64,000 nucleotides of DNA from Paracidovorax wautersii (GTDB taxonomy: Bacteria; Pseudomonadota; Gammaproteobacteria; Burkholderiales; Burkholderiaceae_C): positions 3,866,001-3,930,000 of the forward strand of contig NZ_JAVIZX010000001.1 in the NCBI RefSeq assembly GCF_031453675.1, written 5' to 3'. The notes beneath the pieces are model-generated. The model saw nothing but the letters and a program-made list of their open reading frames with translations. It was not told the DNA's origin and made no database searches. Position numbers and translations under genes: made by a program. Position 1 is the stretch's first letter; every line of letters starts with the position of its first letter. Below, piece by piece: positions 36,904-47,108 of the stretch.

Positions 36904-39879
36904 ATGCCCCTCGTACTCCTCATCCTCCTGCCCTTCCTCGGCAGCCTGGTAGCCGCCGTGCTGCCGGCCAACGCCCGCAACACCGAGTCCACGCTGGCAG
37001 GGCTGATCGCCGTGGCCTGCACGGTGCAGGTAGCGATGTGTTTTCCGGAGATCGCTGCCGGCGAGGTGCTGCGGCAGGAGATCGCCTGGCTGCCATCCCT
37101 GGGGCTGAATCTGGTCATCCGCATGGATGGTTTCGCCTGGATGTTCTGCATGCTGGTGCTCGGCATCGGCTCGCTCGTCGTGCTGTACGCGCGCTACTAC
37201 ATGTCCGCGGCCGACCCGGTGCCGCGCTTCTTCTCGTTCCTGCTGGCCTTCATGGGCGCGATGACCGGCGTGGTGCTCTCGGGCAACATCATCCAGCTGG
37301 CGTTCTTCTGGGAGCTGACCAGCCTCTTCTCGTTCCTGCTGATCGGCTACTGGCACCACCGCCAGGACGCCCGCCGCGGCGCGCGCATGGCGCTGACGGT
37401 GACCGGCACCGGTGGCCTGTGCATGCTGGCCGGCATGCTGGTCATCGGCCACATCGTGGGCAGCTACGACCTGGACCGCGTGCTCGACGCCGCCCAGCAG
37501 TTGCGTGACCACCCGCTCTACCTGACGGCCCTGGTGCTGGTGCTGCTGGGCGCACTGACCAAGAGCGCGCAGTTCCCTTTCCATTTCTGGCTGCCCAACG
37601 CCATGGCCGCGCCCACGCCGGTGTCCGCCTACCTGCACTCGGCCACCATGGTGAAGGCGGGGGTGTTCCTTCTGGCGCGCTTCTGGCCGGCCCTGGGCGG
37701 CACCGAAGCCTGGTTCTGGCTGGTGGGCGGTGCCGGCGTGTGCACGCTGCTCATCGGCGGCTACGCCGCCATGTTCCAGCACGACCTGAAGGGCCTGCTG
37801 GCGTATTCGACCATTTCCCACCTGGGCCTCATCACGCTGCTGCTGGGCCTGAACAGCCCACTGGCCGCCGTTGCCGCCGTCTTCCACATCATGAACCACG
37901 CGACCTTCAAGGCCTCGCTGTTCATGGCGGCGGGCATCATCGACCACGAAAGCGGCACGCGGGACATCCGGCGCCTGTCCGGGCTGCGCAAGATGATGCC
38001 TGTGACCGCCACGCTGGCCACCGTGGCCAGCGCATCGATGGCCGGGGTGCCGCTGCTCAACGGCTTCATCTCCAAGGAGATGTTCTTCACCGAGACGGTC
38101 TTCCTGGATGCAACGCCCCTGGTCGCCACGGCCCTGCCCATCGCCGCCACCGTGGCCGGCATGTTCAGCGTGGCCTATTCCCTGCGCTTCATCGTCGACG
38201 TGTTCTGGGGCCCCGAGGCCACCGATCTGCCGCATGAACCGCACGAGCCGCCCCACTGGATGCGCGTGCCCGTGGAACTGCTGGTGCTGGCATGCCTGGT
38301 GGTGGGCATCGTGCCGGCGTGGTCCGTTGGCTCCTTTCTCAACGCGGCCGCCCTGCCGGTGGTCGGCGGTGAGCTGCCCGAGTTCAGCTTGGCCGTGTGG
38401 CACGGCTTCAATACGCCCTTTCTGATGAGCCTGGTGGCCATGGTGGGCGGCACGGCCCTGTACCTGCTGCTGCGCTGGCAGAGAGCGGCTGGCCGGGTCG
38501 ATGCGCCGCCGCTGATGTACCGCATCAGCGGCCGCCGCGTCTTCGAAGGCACGCTGGCGCTGCTGACGCAGAGCGGGCGGCGCGGCCGTCGCATGCTCTC
38601 CACCCACCGTCTGCAGTGGCAGATGCTGTGGCTGGTGATCGCCGCGCTGGCCGCCGGAACCATGCCGCTGTGGACGCAGGGCCTGCAGCTGGGCGACCGC
38701 GGCACGCTGCCCCTGTCGCCGGCCTTCGTGCTGCTGTGGCTGCTGGGGGTGGTCTGCGCCGTAGGAGCCGCCTGGCAGGCCAAGTACCACCGGCTGGCTG
38801 CGCTCACCCTGATGGGCGGGGCGGGCCTGTGCACCTGCATTACCTTTCTGTGGTTCTCCGCACCTGATCTGGCGCTCACGCAGCTGGTGGTCGAAATCGT
38901 CACCACCGTGCTGATTCTGCTGGGCCTGCGCTGGCTGCCCAAGCGCGACGAGCGCCTGCGCGGCATGGATTCGGACGGCGCGGTGGCCAAGGCGCGCCGC
39001 GTGCGCGACCTGCTGATCGCCGTGGCGGCCGGCGGCGGCATGGCATGGCTCGCGTTCGCGATGATGAGCCGGCCATTCGCCGACAGCGCTTCCACCTTCT
39101 TCCTGGAACGTGCGCTGACCGAGGGCGGCGGCACCAACGTCGTGAACGTGGTGCTGGTGGACTTCCGCGGCTTCGACACGTTCGGCGAGATCGTCGTGCT
39201 CGGCGTCGTGGCGCTCACGGTGTATGCGCTGCTGCGCCGCTTCCGCCCCGCACGCGAGACCATGGACTTGCCCGAGCAGCAGCGCTACCTGCCAGCCGAC
39301 CTGCAGACCGACCTGCTGAACCCGCGCAACGCCAAGGACACGGCCGTGGGCTACCTGATGGTGCCCGCCGTGCTGGTGCGCCTGCTGCTGCCCTTCGCCG
39401 CGCTGGTGTCGTTCTACCTCTTCATGCGCGGCCACAACCAGCCGGGCGGCGGCTTCGTGGCCGGCCTGGTGCTGTCGGTGGGCCTGCTGCTGCAGTACAT
39501 CATTTCGGGCACCGAATGGGTCGAGGCGCACCTGCCGCTCTATCCGCGGCGCTGGATCGCTACCGGTCTGCTGTTCGCCCTGGGCACGGGCCTGGGTGCC
39601 GTGGCGCTGGGGTACCCGTTCCTCACCAGCCACACGGCCCACCTGAGCCTGCCGGTCATCGGCGAGATCCACGTGGCCAGCGCGCTGTTCTTCGACATCG
39701 GCGTGTTCGCGCTCGTCGTCGGCTCGACCCTGCTGATCCTCACCGGCATCGCCCACCAATCCGTGCGCGGCCACCGCTACCACGCCCGTTTGATGGAGGA
39801 AGCTCAGGAAGAGCGCGAGCGCCAGGACCAAGAAGCACAACAGGCAGCCAACGGCGCCGCACCGGAAGGAGCCCGCTGA
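36904..39879 (+). CDS. mrpA: Mrp Na+(K+)/H+ antiporter subunit A-B fusion
   Basis: 991 residues. Large membrane subunit of the multi-gene cation/proton antiporter. Residues about 1-780 correspond to MrpA/MnhA (NADH-ubiquinone oxidoreductase chain 5-like: 'SLFSFLLIGYW', 'KSAQFPFHFWLPNAMAAPTPVSAYLHSATMVKAG', 'YSTISHLGLI'). The C-terminal part (about 820-960: 'LPFAALVSFYLFMRGHNQPGGGFVAGLVLSVGLLLQYI') is the MrpB domain, so no separate mrpB exists. This is the group 2 (PhaAB-type) form. The stop overlaps mrpC (TGATG). First gene of a tight operon A/B-C-D-E-F-G with overlaps throughout. Confidence 0.95.
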   Translation: MPLVLLILLPFLGSLVAAVLPANARNTESTLAGLIAVACTVQVAMCFPEIAAGEVLRQEIAWLPSLGLNLVIRMDGFAWMFCMLVLGIGSLVVLYARYYMSAADPVPRFFSFLLAFMGAMTGVVLSGNIIQLAFFWELTSLFSFLLIGYWHHRQDARRGARMALTVTGTGGLCMLAGMLVIGHIVGSYDLDRVLDAAQQLRDHPLYLTALVLVLLGALTKSAQFPFHFWLPNAMAAPTPVSAYLHSATMVKAGVFLLARFWPALGGTEAWFWLVGGAGVCTLLIGGYAAMFQHDLKGLLAYSTISHLGLITLLLGLNSPLAAVAAVFHIMNHATFKASLFMAAGIIDHESGTRDIRRLSGLRKMMPVTATLATVASASMAGVPLLNGFISKEMFFTETVFLDATPLVATALPIAATVAGMFSVAYSLRFIVDVFWGPEATDLPHEPHEPPHWMRVPVELLVLACLVVGIVPAWSVGSFLNAAALPVVGGELPEFSLAVWHGFNTPFLMSLVAMVGGTALYLLLRWQRAAGRVDAPPLMYRISGRRVFEGTLALLTQSGRRGRRMLSTHRLQWQMLWLVIAALAAGTMPLWTQGLQLGDRGTLPLSPAFVLLWLLGVVCAVGAAWQAKYHRLAALTLMGGAGLCTCITFLWFSAPDLALTQLVVEIVTTVLILLGLRWLPKRDERLRGMDSDGAVAKARRVRDLLIAVAAGGGMAWLAFAMMSRPFADSASTFFLERALTEGGGTNVVNVVLVDFRGFDTFGEIVVLGVVALTVYALLRRFRPARETMDLPEQQRYLPADLQTDLLNPRNAKDTAVGYLMVPAVLVRLLLPFAALVSFYLFMRGHNQPGGGFVAGLVLSVGLLLQYIISGTEWVEAHLPLYPRRWIATGLLFALGTGLGAVALGYPFLTSHTAHLSLPVIGEIHVASALFFDIGVFALVVGSTLLILTGIAHQSVRGHRYHARLMEEAQEERERQDQEAQQAANGAAPEGAR

Positions 39880-40244
39880 TGGAAATCGTCCTCACTATCG
39901 CCATCGGCATCCTGACCGGCTCGGGCGTGTGGCTGCTGCTGCGCCCGCGGACCTTCCAGGTGATCATGGGCCTGTCGCTGCTGTCCTATGCGGTCAACCT
40001 GTTCATCTTCAGCATGGGCCGCCTGGGCCTGGCCATCGACAAGGAGCCGGTGCTGGTGCCCGGCGTGCCGCAGGACCTGCAGCACTATGCCGACCCCATG
40101 CCCCAGGCGCTGGTGCTCACGGCCATCGTCATCGGCTTCGCCATGACGGCGCTGTTCCTCGTGGTGCTGCTGGCCTCGCGCGGCATCTCGGGCACCGACC
40201 ATGTTGACGGCAGCCATTCGCGTGACGTGCAGGAAATGCCATGA
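39879..40244 (+). CDS. mrpC: Mrp antiporter subunit C
   Basis: 121 residues, NuoK-like: three membrane helices ('IVLTIAIGILTGSGVWLLL', 'VIMGLSLLSYAVNLFIFSMG', 'ALVLTAIVIGFAMTALFLVVLLAS') with the conserved 'DPMPQALVLTAIVIGFA'. Start overlaps the mrpA stop; end overlaps mrpD (ATGATG with TGA). Confidence 0.93.
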   Translation: MEIVLTIAIGILTGSGVWLLLRPRTFQVIMGLSLLSYAVNLFIFSMGRLGLAIDKEPVLVPGVPQDLQHYADPMPQALVLTAIVIGFAMTALFLVVLLASRGISGTDHVDGSHSRDVQEMP

Positions 40245-41968
40245 TGAGCCAGTTCAGTGCGCTCACGTCGGCCCTCATGCCGCACCTCATGCTGGCGCCC
40301 ATCGCGCTGCCGCTGCTCACGGCGGCGCTCATGTTGCTGCTGCGCGAAGAGCGCCAGCGGCTCAAGCTCGGGCTCAACATCCTTTCCACCTTGCTGGGGC
40401 TGGTGATCTCCATCGCCCTGCTGCGCTGGTCGCACCAGGCGGGCAGCACGCTGACCATGGGCGTGTACCTGCCCGGGAACTGGCCGGCGCCCTTCGGCAT
40501 CGTGCTGGCGCTGGACCGGCTGTCGGCCATGATGCTGGCGCTCACGAGCGGCGTGGCGCTGTGCTCCATCGTGTTTTCGGCCACGCGCTGGCACCGGGCC
40601 GGGGTGCATTACCACCCGCTGTTCCAGTTCCAGCTGATGGGCCTGGCGGGCGCCTTCCTGACGGCGGACCTGTTCAACCTGTTCGTGTTCTTCGAGATCA
40701 TGCTGGCCGCCTCCTACGGCCTGCTGCTCCACGGCTCGGGCCGCACGCGCATCCAGGCCGGCCTGCACTACATCGCCATCAACCTGGCCGCGTCGTCGCT
40801 GTTCCTGATCGGCGCGTCCATGCTGTACGGCATCACCGGCACGCTCAACATGGCCGACCTGGCGCGCGCCATTCCGCAGGTGGCGGCCGCCGACCGCGGT
40901 TTGCTGCATGCAGCGGCCGGCATCCTGGCGACGGCCTTCCTCATCAAGGCCGCCGTCTGGCCGCTCAACTTCTGGCTGGTGCCGGCCTACAGCGCAGCCA
41001 CGGCGCCGGTCGGCGCCCTGTTCGCACTGATGACCAAGGTGGGCGTGTACACGCTGCTGCGCCTGTGGACGCTCATGTTCAGCAGCGAGGCCGGTCCCTC
41101 GGCCCTGTTCGGGGGCCTGTGGCTCATAGGCGGCGGCATGCTCACCATGGCCTTCGGCGCCATCGGCATGCTGGGCTCCCAGCGGCTGACCCATCTGGCG
41201 GGCTTTGCGGCGGTGCTGTCGTCGGGAACGCTGCTGGCAGCGGCGGGCTTTGGGCAGAACCTGCTGACGGCGGGCTTGCTGTACTACCTGCCGAGTTCCA
41301 CGCTGGCGGTGAGCGCGCTGTTCCTGCTGGCCGACCTGATCGACCGCTGGCGCAACGATGGCTCCTCGCTGGACGTGGACGACGAGGACGCGCCCTTCCT
41401 CAACGCCCAGCTCATCCCCACCCCCGGCCTGAACCTGGACGAGGACGAAGTGGTGCTGATCGGCCGTGTGATCCCCGCGGCCGCAGCCTTCCTCGGCCTG
41501 GCGTTCCTGGTGTGCACGCTGGTGGTTGCCGGGCTGCCACCGCTGTCGGGCTTCGTGGGCAAGTTCACGATGCTGACCGCCCTGCTCAACCCCATGGGGC
41601 TCGGCTCCTCCGCGGGCCACCAGCTGGGCCTGCCGGGCTGGACGCTGCTGGCGCTGATGATCGCCACCGGCCTGCTGGCGCTCATCGCGCTCACCCGCGT
41701 GGGGGTGCGCCACTTCTGGGCGGCGCACGACCGGCCCACGCCGCGGCTGCGCATTGCCGAAGGCCTGCCGGTGGCCGTGCTGCTGGCCGGCTGCATCGCC
41801 CTCACGCTGCAGGCCGATTCCGTGATGCGCTTCACCCTGGCTACCGCCAACGCCCTGCATTCCCCGGGCACGTACATCAACGCCGTCATGTCCACCGTGC
41901 CCCGCCCCGGCCCCACCCATGCGGGCCCATCGCCGGCGGCTACGACGCCGGGAGGAACGACCCCATGA
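40241..41968 (+). CDS. mrpD: Mrp antiporter subunit D
   Basis: 575 residues, multi-spanning NuoN/NuoM-like subunit. Family marks 'FNLFVFFEIMLAASYGLLLHG', 'AFLIKAAVWPLNFWLVPAYSAATAPVGALFALMTKVGVY' (conserved Lys residues of the proton path) and 'AGLPPLSGFVGKFTML'. About 14 membrane segments. A charged loop 'DVDDEDAPFLNAQLIPTPGLNLDEDE' lies near 380-405. Last codons overlap mrpE (ATGA). Confidence 0.94.
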   Translation: MMSQFSALTSALMPHLMLAPIALPLLTAALMLLLREERQRLKLGLNILSTLLGLVISIALLRWSHQAGSTLTMGVYLPGNWPAPFGIVLALDRLSAMMLALTSGVALCSIVFSATRWHRAGVHYHPLFQFQLMGLAGAFLTADLFNLFVFFEIMLAASYGLLLHGSGRTRIQAGLHYIAINLAASSLFLIGASMLYGITGTLNMADLARAIPQVAAADRGLLHAAAGILATAFLIKAAVWPLNFWLVPAYSAATAPVGALFALMTKVGVYTLLRLWTLMFSSEAGPSALFGGLWLIGGGMLTMAFGAIGMLGSQRLTHLAGFAAVLSSGTLLAAAGFGQNLLTAGLLYYLPSSTLAVSALFLLADLIDRWRNDGSSLDVDDEDAPFLNAQLIPTPGLNLDEDEVVLIGRVIPAAAAFLGLAFLVCTLVVAGLPPLSGFVGKFTMLTALLNPMGLGSSAGHQLGLPGWTLLALMIATGLLALIALTRVGVRHFWAAHDRPTPRLRIAEGLPVAVLLAGCIALTLQADSVMRFTLATANALHSPGTYINAVMSTVPRPGPTHAGPSPAATTPGGTTP

Positions 41969-42456
41969 TCCGACGCCTGTTCCCTGCCCCGCTGCTGTCG
42001 GTGGTGCTGTTCATTCTCTGGCTGCTGCTCAACCATTCGGTGAGCGCGGGGCAGATGGTGCTCGGCTGCCTGGTGGCTATCGTCATCCCGGTACTGACCA
42101 GCGGCCTGCGCCCGCTGCCCGTGCGCATCCGCCGGCCCGGCACCGTGCTGCGGCTGGCCCTGCGCGTGGTGAAGGACACCATCGCCTCCAACCTGGCGGT
42201 GGCACGGCTGTTCATCCATCCCTCCAGCCGGCGCTACCCCTCGGGCTTCGTGCACATTCCCCTGAAAATGCGCGACCCCAACGGGCTGGCTGTGCTGGCC
42301 ATGATCGTGTGCATCACGCCGGGCACGGCCTGGGCCGAGCTGTCCCTCGACCGCACGGTGCTGCTGCTGCACGTGCTGGAGCTGGACGACCCGCAGGCCA
42401 CCATCGCGCACGTGCAAAGCTGCTATGAACGGCCCCTGATGGAGATCTTCGAATGA
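41965..42456 (+). CDS. mrpE: Mrp antiporter subunit E
   Basis: 163 residues. Two N-terminal membrane helices ('LLSVVLFILWLLLNHSVS', 'MVLGCLVAIVIPVLTSGL') then a soluble domain with 'KDTIASNLAVARLFI' and 'MIVCITPGTAWAELSLDRTVLLLHVLELDD'. Strong GGAGGA before ATG 41965; overlaps both mrpD and mrpF. Confidence 0.93.
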   Translation: MIRRLFPAPLLSVVLFILWLLLNHSVSAGQMVLGCLVAIVIPVLTSGLRPLPVRIRRPGTVLRLALRVVKDTIASNLAVARLFIHPSSRRYPSGFVHIPLKMRDPNGLAVLAMIVCITPGTAWAELSLDRTVLLLHVLELDDPQATIAHVQSCYERPLMEIFE

Positions 42457-42734
42457 ACGGCCCCATCCTCTCCTGGGCGCTGCCCGCCGCCCTGTTCCTG
42501 CTGGGCGTGGCGATGGCCTGCTGCCTGGTGCGCATGGTCAAGGGCCCCTCGGCGCAGGACCGCGTGCTGGCCCTGGACTGCATGTACCTCAACGGCATGC
42601 TGCTGATGCTGGTGCTGGGCATCTACTACGGCAGCTCCAACTACTTCGAGGCCTCGCTGCTGATCGCCCTGCTGGGCTTCGCCAGCTCCACGGCCATGGC
42701 CAAGTTCCTGCTGCGCGGCGAGGTGATCGAATGA
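42453..42734 (+). CDS. mrpF: Mrp antiporter subunit F
   Basis: 93 residues, three membrane helices, signature 'RMVKGPSAQDRVLALDCMYLNGMLLMLVLG' and 'LLIALLGFASSTAMAKFLLRG'. Overlaps mrpE and mrpG by four bases each. Confidence 0.93.
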   Translation: MNGPILSWALPAALFLLGVAMACCLVRMVKGPSAQDRVLALDCMYLNGMLLMLVLGIYYGSSNYFEASLLIALLGFASSTAMAKFLLRGEVIE

Positions 42735-43102
42735 CCGACCCCGCGCTGCCCCTCTGGGCCGAGGCCCTCATCGCCGCCCTGGTGCTGCTGGGCGCCGCCA
42801 TTGCCTTGCTGGGCTCGCTCGGCCTGCTGCGGCTGAAGACCTACTTCGAGCGGGTGCACGCGCCCTCCATCATCGCCACCATGGGGTGCTGGAGCATCAT
42901 GCACGGCACGCTGCTGTACTTCTCGCTGCAGGGCCACGGGCTGGCGGTGCACGCGCTGATGATCGCGCTGTTCGTATCCATCACCGTGCCGGTCACCAAC
43001 ATCTTCCTGATGCGCGCCGCTCTGTTCCGCGCGCGGCGCGCCGGCAAGGACGTGCCGCCCAGCCTGAGCCGCACCGTCGCGGCCGATGAGCGCGATTCCT
43101 GA
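42731..43102 (+). CDS. mrpG: Mrp antiporter subunit G
   Basis: 123 residues, three membrane helices with 'GSLGLLRLKTYFERVHAPSIIATMG' and 'ITVPVTNIFLMRAALFR'. Last gene of the mrp operon. Followed by repeat copy 9, which lies between this gene and the convergent oxoprolinase. Confidence 0.93.
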   Translation: MTDPALPLWAEALIAALVLLGAAIALLGSLGLLRLKTYFERVHAPSIIATMGCWSIMHGTLLYFSLQGHGLAVHALMIALFVSITVPVTNIFLMRAALFRARRAGKDVPPSLSRTVAADERDS

Positions 43103-43125
43103 AGCCTCGGCCGCAGCCACGTTCA

Positions 43126-43190
43126 TTGCTATATATTTTATAGCTGTAAGCGCTTATAAAAAAAGGGCTGCAGACCGATTTGGCTTGAAA
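43126..43190. repeat. Dispersed palindromic repeat, copy 9
   Basis: 'attgctatatattttatagctgtaaGCGCTTataaaaaaagggctg' with the full tail 'cagaccgatttggcttgaaa'. Fills the space between convergent mrpG and the 5-oxoprolinase. Confidence 0.88.
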
Positions 43191-43194
43191 ACCC

Positions 43195-46100
43195 TCAGCG
43201 GCTACCGAACCCGCCGCCGCCGGGCGTGTGCACCTCGAACACATCCCCCGCAGCCATCTGCGCCTGGCCGATGTGGGCCAGCGTCTCCACCGTGCCATCG
43301 ACCCGCACCACGCGGTTGATGCCGGGCTGGCCCGGCGCCCCGCCCGCCATGCCGAAGGCGCCGTGCTGGCGCCCGTTCGACAGAATGCTGGCCGTCATGG
43401 GCTCCAGGAACCGGATGCGGCGCACCCCGCCCGGCCCGCCCGGCCAGCGGCCGGCCCCGCCCGAATCCGGCCGCAGCGCGTAGCTTTCCAGCCGCACGGG
43501 GAAGCGGAACTCCAGCACCTCGGGATCGGTCAGGCGGGAGTTGGTCATGTGCGTCTGCACCACGCCCGTGCCGGCAAAGCCGCCCACCAGCCCGCCGGTC
43601 TCGTCGAAGAGCCCGCCCGCACCGCTGCCGCCCGAGATGGTCTCGTAGTATTGGTAGCGGTCGTTGCCGAAGGTGAAGTTGTTCATCGTGCACTGGCTGG
43701 CCGCCGACACGCCCAGCGCGCCCAGCAGTGCGTTGGTGATGCAAGTGGAGGTCTCGACATTGCCCGCCACCACCGAAGCCGGCGGGTGGGGGTTCAACAT
43801 GGAGCCCGGCGGAATGATGACCTCGATGGGCTTGAGGCAGCCCGCGTTGAGCGGAATGTCGTCATCGACCAGTGAGCGGAACACGTACAGCACCGCCGCC
43901 ATGCAGACGGCCGTGGGCGCGTTGAAGTTGTTGGCCTGCTGCGCGCTGGTGCCGGTGAAATCGATCACCGCGCTGCGCCGCGCGCCGCGTCGATGCGCAC
44001 GGCCACCTGGACCTGCGCGCCGTTGTCCAGCGGCAGCGTGAAGCGGCCGTCCTGCAGCCGCGCGGCCAGCCGCGTGATGGCGCGGCGCACCGACTCTTCG
44101 GCGTTGTCCTGCACATGCCGCATGTAGGCCTGCACCACCGGCAGGCCGAACTGCTGCACCATGCGGCGCAGCTCCTGCACGCCCTTTTCGTTGGCCGCGA
44201 TCTGCGCCTTCAGGTCGGCCAGGTTCTGCTGCGGGTTGCGGCTCGGGTAGCGCGCGCCCTCCTGGCCGTCCACGGCTTCACCGGCCAGCAGCGCCTGCAT
44301 CTCGGCTTCGCGCAGCACGCCGCGCTCGACCAGCTTCACGTTGTCGATCTGCACGCCCTCTTCCGCGATGTGCGTGGAGAACGGCGGCATGGAGCCGGGC
44401 GTGATGCCGCCCACGTCCGCATGGTGCCCGCGGCTGCCCACGTAGAAGGTGGGCGCGGCCTCGTCGGCCAGGTAGACCGGGGGTGATGACGGTGATGTCC
44501 GGCAGGTGCGTGCCGCCGTGGTAGGGGTCGTTCAGCACGAACACGTCGCCGGGCTGCATGCGGCCCGCGTTGCGCGCGATCACCGTCTTGATGCTCTCGC
44601 CCATCGAACCCAGGTGCACCGGCATGTGCGGGGCGTTGGCGATCAGCTGGCCTTCGGCGTCGAACAGCGCGCAGCTGAAGTCGAGCCGCTCCTTGATGTT
44701 GACGGAGTGCGCCGTGTTCTGCAGCTGCAGGCCCATCTGCTCGGCGATGTTCATGAACAGGTTGTTGAACACCTCCAGCAGCACCGGGTCCACGGCCGTG
44801 CCGGCGGCGTGCTGCACCACGCGCGGGATGCGCCGCTCCAGCACCAGGTGGTCGCGCGCGGTCAGCATGGCGCCCCAGCCCGGCTCCACGATGGTGGTGG
44901 CATTCTTTTCCGCAATGATGGCCGGGCCGGCGATGGCGTCGCCGGGGCGCAGGTCCTCGCGCACCAGCAGGGCGGCGTCCTGCCATGCCGGCGCGCCATC
45001 GGCCCCCACGGTGTACATGCGCACGCTGCCGCGGCGCGGCGCCTCGCGCGCAGGCTGCAGCGGGTGCACGGCCTCGTGCGGCGCCTCGCCGGCGACCACC
45101 GCCTCGACCGAAACAGCCTCCGCCACCAACCCCTTTCCGGGCATCAGGAAGGCGAAGCGCTGCCGGTAGGCGGCCTCGAAGCCCGCCACGATGGAGGCCA
45201 GATCGCCGAAGGGCACGACCAGCGCGGCATCCGAGCCCTCGTAGCGCACATGCACTCGGCGGTTCACGCGCACGGGACCGGCGCCCGCGGGCTGCTGCGC
45301 CAGCGCTGCGTGTGCTGCATCGGCCAACCCATCCAGCGTGGCGGCAATGCCGCCCAACGCCGGCTGCGTCAAAGGCTGCTCCACCGACTGCTCGCGGATC
45401 ACGCTCTGGTCCGCCAGCCCCATGCCGTAGGCCGACAGCACACCCGCCAGCGGATGCACGAACACGCGCTGCATGCCCAGCGCATCGGCCACCAGGCAGG
45501 CATGCTGGCCGCCCGCGCCGCCAAAGCACTGCAGCGTGTAGCGCGTCACGTCGTAGCCGCGCGCCACCGAGATCTTCTTGATGGCGTTCGCCATCTGCTG
45601 CACGGCGATCTGGATGAAGCCGTGGGCCACATCTTCGGCGCTGCGGCCCGTCTCGGCGGCCAGGGCCGCGAAGCGCTCGCGCACCACGGCATCGTCCAGC
45701 GGCTCGTCGGCCTTGGGGCCGAACACCCGGGGAAAATGGGCGGGCTGGATCTTGCCCACCAGCACGTTGGCATCCGTCACCGCCAGCGGCCCGCCCCGGC
45801 GGTAGCTGGCCGGACCGGGGTGCGCGCCCGCGCTCTCCGGCCCCACGCGAAAGCGCGCACCGTCGTAGCCCAGCAGGGAGCCGCCACCGGCCGCCACGGT
45901 GTGGATGCTCATCATCGGCGCGCGCATGCGCACGCCGGCCACCTGCGTCTCGAATTCCCGCTCGAACTCGCCCGCGTAGTGGCTCACATCGGTGGAGGTG
46001 CCCCCCATGTCGAAGCCGATCACGCGCACCGGGCCGGGGCCTGCCTCTGGGCCCGCCACGGCCTCCGTGGCGCCGCCAAAAGCCAGCTCCGCCGTGCGCG

Positions 46101-46905
46101 CCATGCCTACGATGCCGCCGGCGGGCCCGGACAGGATGGCGTCCTTGCCCTGGAAGCGGTGCGCGTCCGTCAACCCGCCTGACGACTGCATGAAGTACAG
46201 CGGCACGCCGGGCATCTCGGCAGCCACCTGCTCCACATAGCGGCGCAGGATGGGCGACAGGTAGGCATCCACCACGGTGGTGTCACCGCGGCTGATGAAC
46301 TTCATGAGCGGGCTGGTGCCGTGCGAAGTGCTGATCTGCGTGAAGCCGGCGGCCTGCGCCAGCGCAGCGGCGCGCTGCTCGTGCGCGGTGAACCGGTAGC
46401 CGTGCATGAAGACGATGGCCACGCTGCGCAGGCCGGCATCGTAGGCGGCCCAGAGGCGTTCCTTGAGATGGTCCTCGTCCAGCGGCTCGATCACGTCGCC
46501 GTGCGCCCCCACGCGCTCGACGGCTTCGATCACGCGGCTGTAGAGCAGCTCCGGCAGCACGATGTGGCGATCGAAGAGCCGCGGGCGGTTCTGGTAGGCG
46601 ATGCGCAATGCATCGCGAAAGCCGCGCGTGGTCACCAGCAGCGTGGGTTCGCCCTTGCGCTCCAGCAGCGCGTTGGTGGCCACCGTGGTGCCCATCTTCA
46701 CGCATTCCACCTGGGCCGGCGTGACCGGCTCGCCCGGTTGCAGGCCCAGCAGGTGGCGGATGCCGGCCACGGCAGCGTCGCGGTACTGGCCGGGGTTTTC
46801 GGACAGCAGCTTGTGCGTCGCCAGGCTGCCGTCCGGACGGCGCCCCACGATGTCGGTGAAGGTGCCGCCGCGGTCCACCCAGAACTGCCAGAGTTTGGTC
46901 GCCAT
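43195..46905 (-). pseudogene. 5-oxoprolinase (HyuA-HyuB fused), interrupted by two compensating frameshifts
   Basis: About 1236 codons, the length of ATP-dependent 5-oxoprolinase (pyroglutamate to glutamate). Starts '[20 protein letters not shown]', with '[14 protein letters not shown]', '[14 protein letters not shown]' in the HyuA half, then HyuB with '[19 protein letters not shown]'. After that the frame changes: an extra base in the G5 run at 44479-44483 shifts it, and residues continue in another frame ('[28 protein letters not shown]', to about 43985). A missing base near 43975-43990 returns to the first frame ('VIDFTGTSAQQANNFNAPTA') through the stop at 43195. Both shifts sit in G+C runs. 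Either sequencing error or recent decay. Divergent from the M14 peptidase gene. Start ATG 46905. Confidence 0.85.
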
Positions 46906-47006
46906 TGCCGTTTTCTCCCGGTGTGTATGCGTGCGGCGCGGGGCCGCCTCGCGGCATGAGCCGGCCCCGGCCCCGAGCACACAAAAATGCTTTTTGCCGA
47001 TAAATC

Positions 47007-47023
47007 GTCATCGATATGATGAC
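47007..47023. promoter_or_regulatory. Candidate operator in the oxoprolinase / peptidase divergent gap
   Basis: Perfect inverted repeat GTCATC-gatat-GATGAC in the only AT-rich stretch (46980-47025) of the gap between the divergent starts at 46905 and 47109. Suited to a dimeric regulator such as the MarR-like protein at 49004-49534 (inference). Confidence 0.4.
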
Positions 47024-47108
47024 ATGGAAGCCCGATTTGCAGGGACCGTGCCAGCCTCTGGCGCGGCACCTGTTTACGATCGGCCCACCCGCTCCCCCAC
47101 AACGCGCC

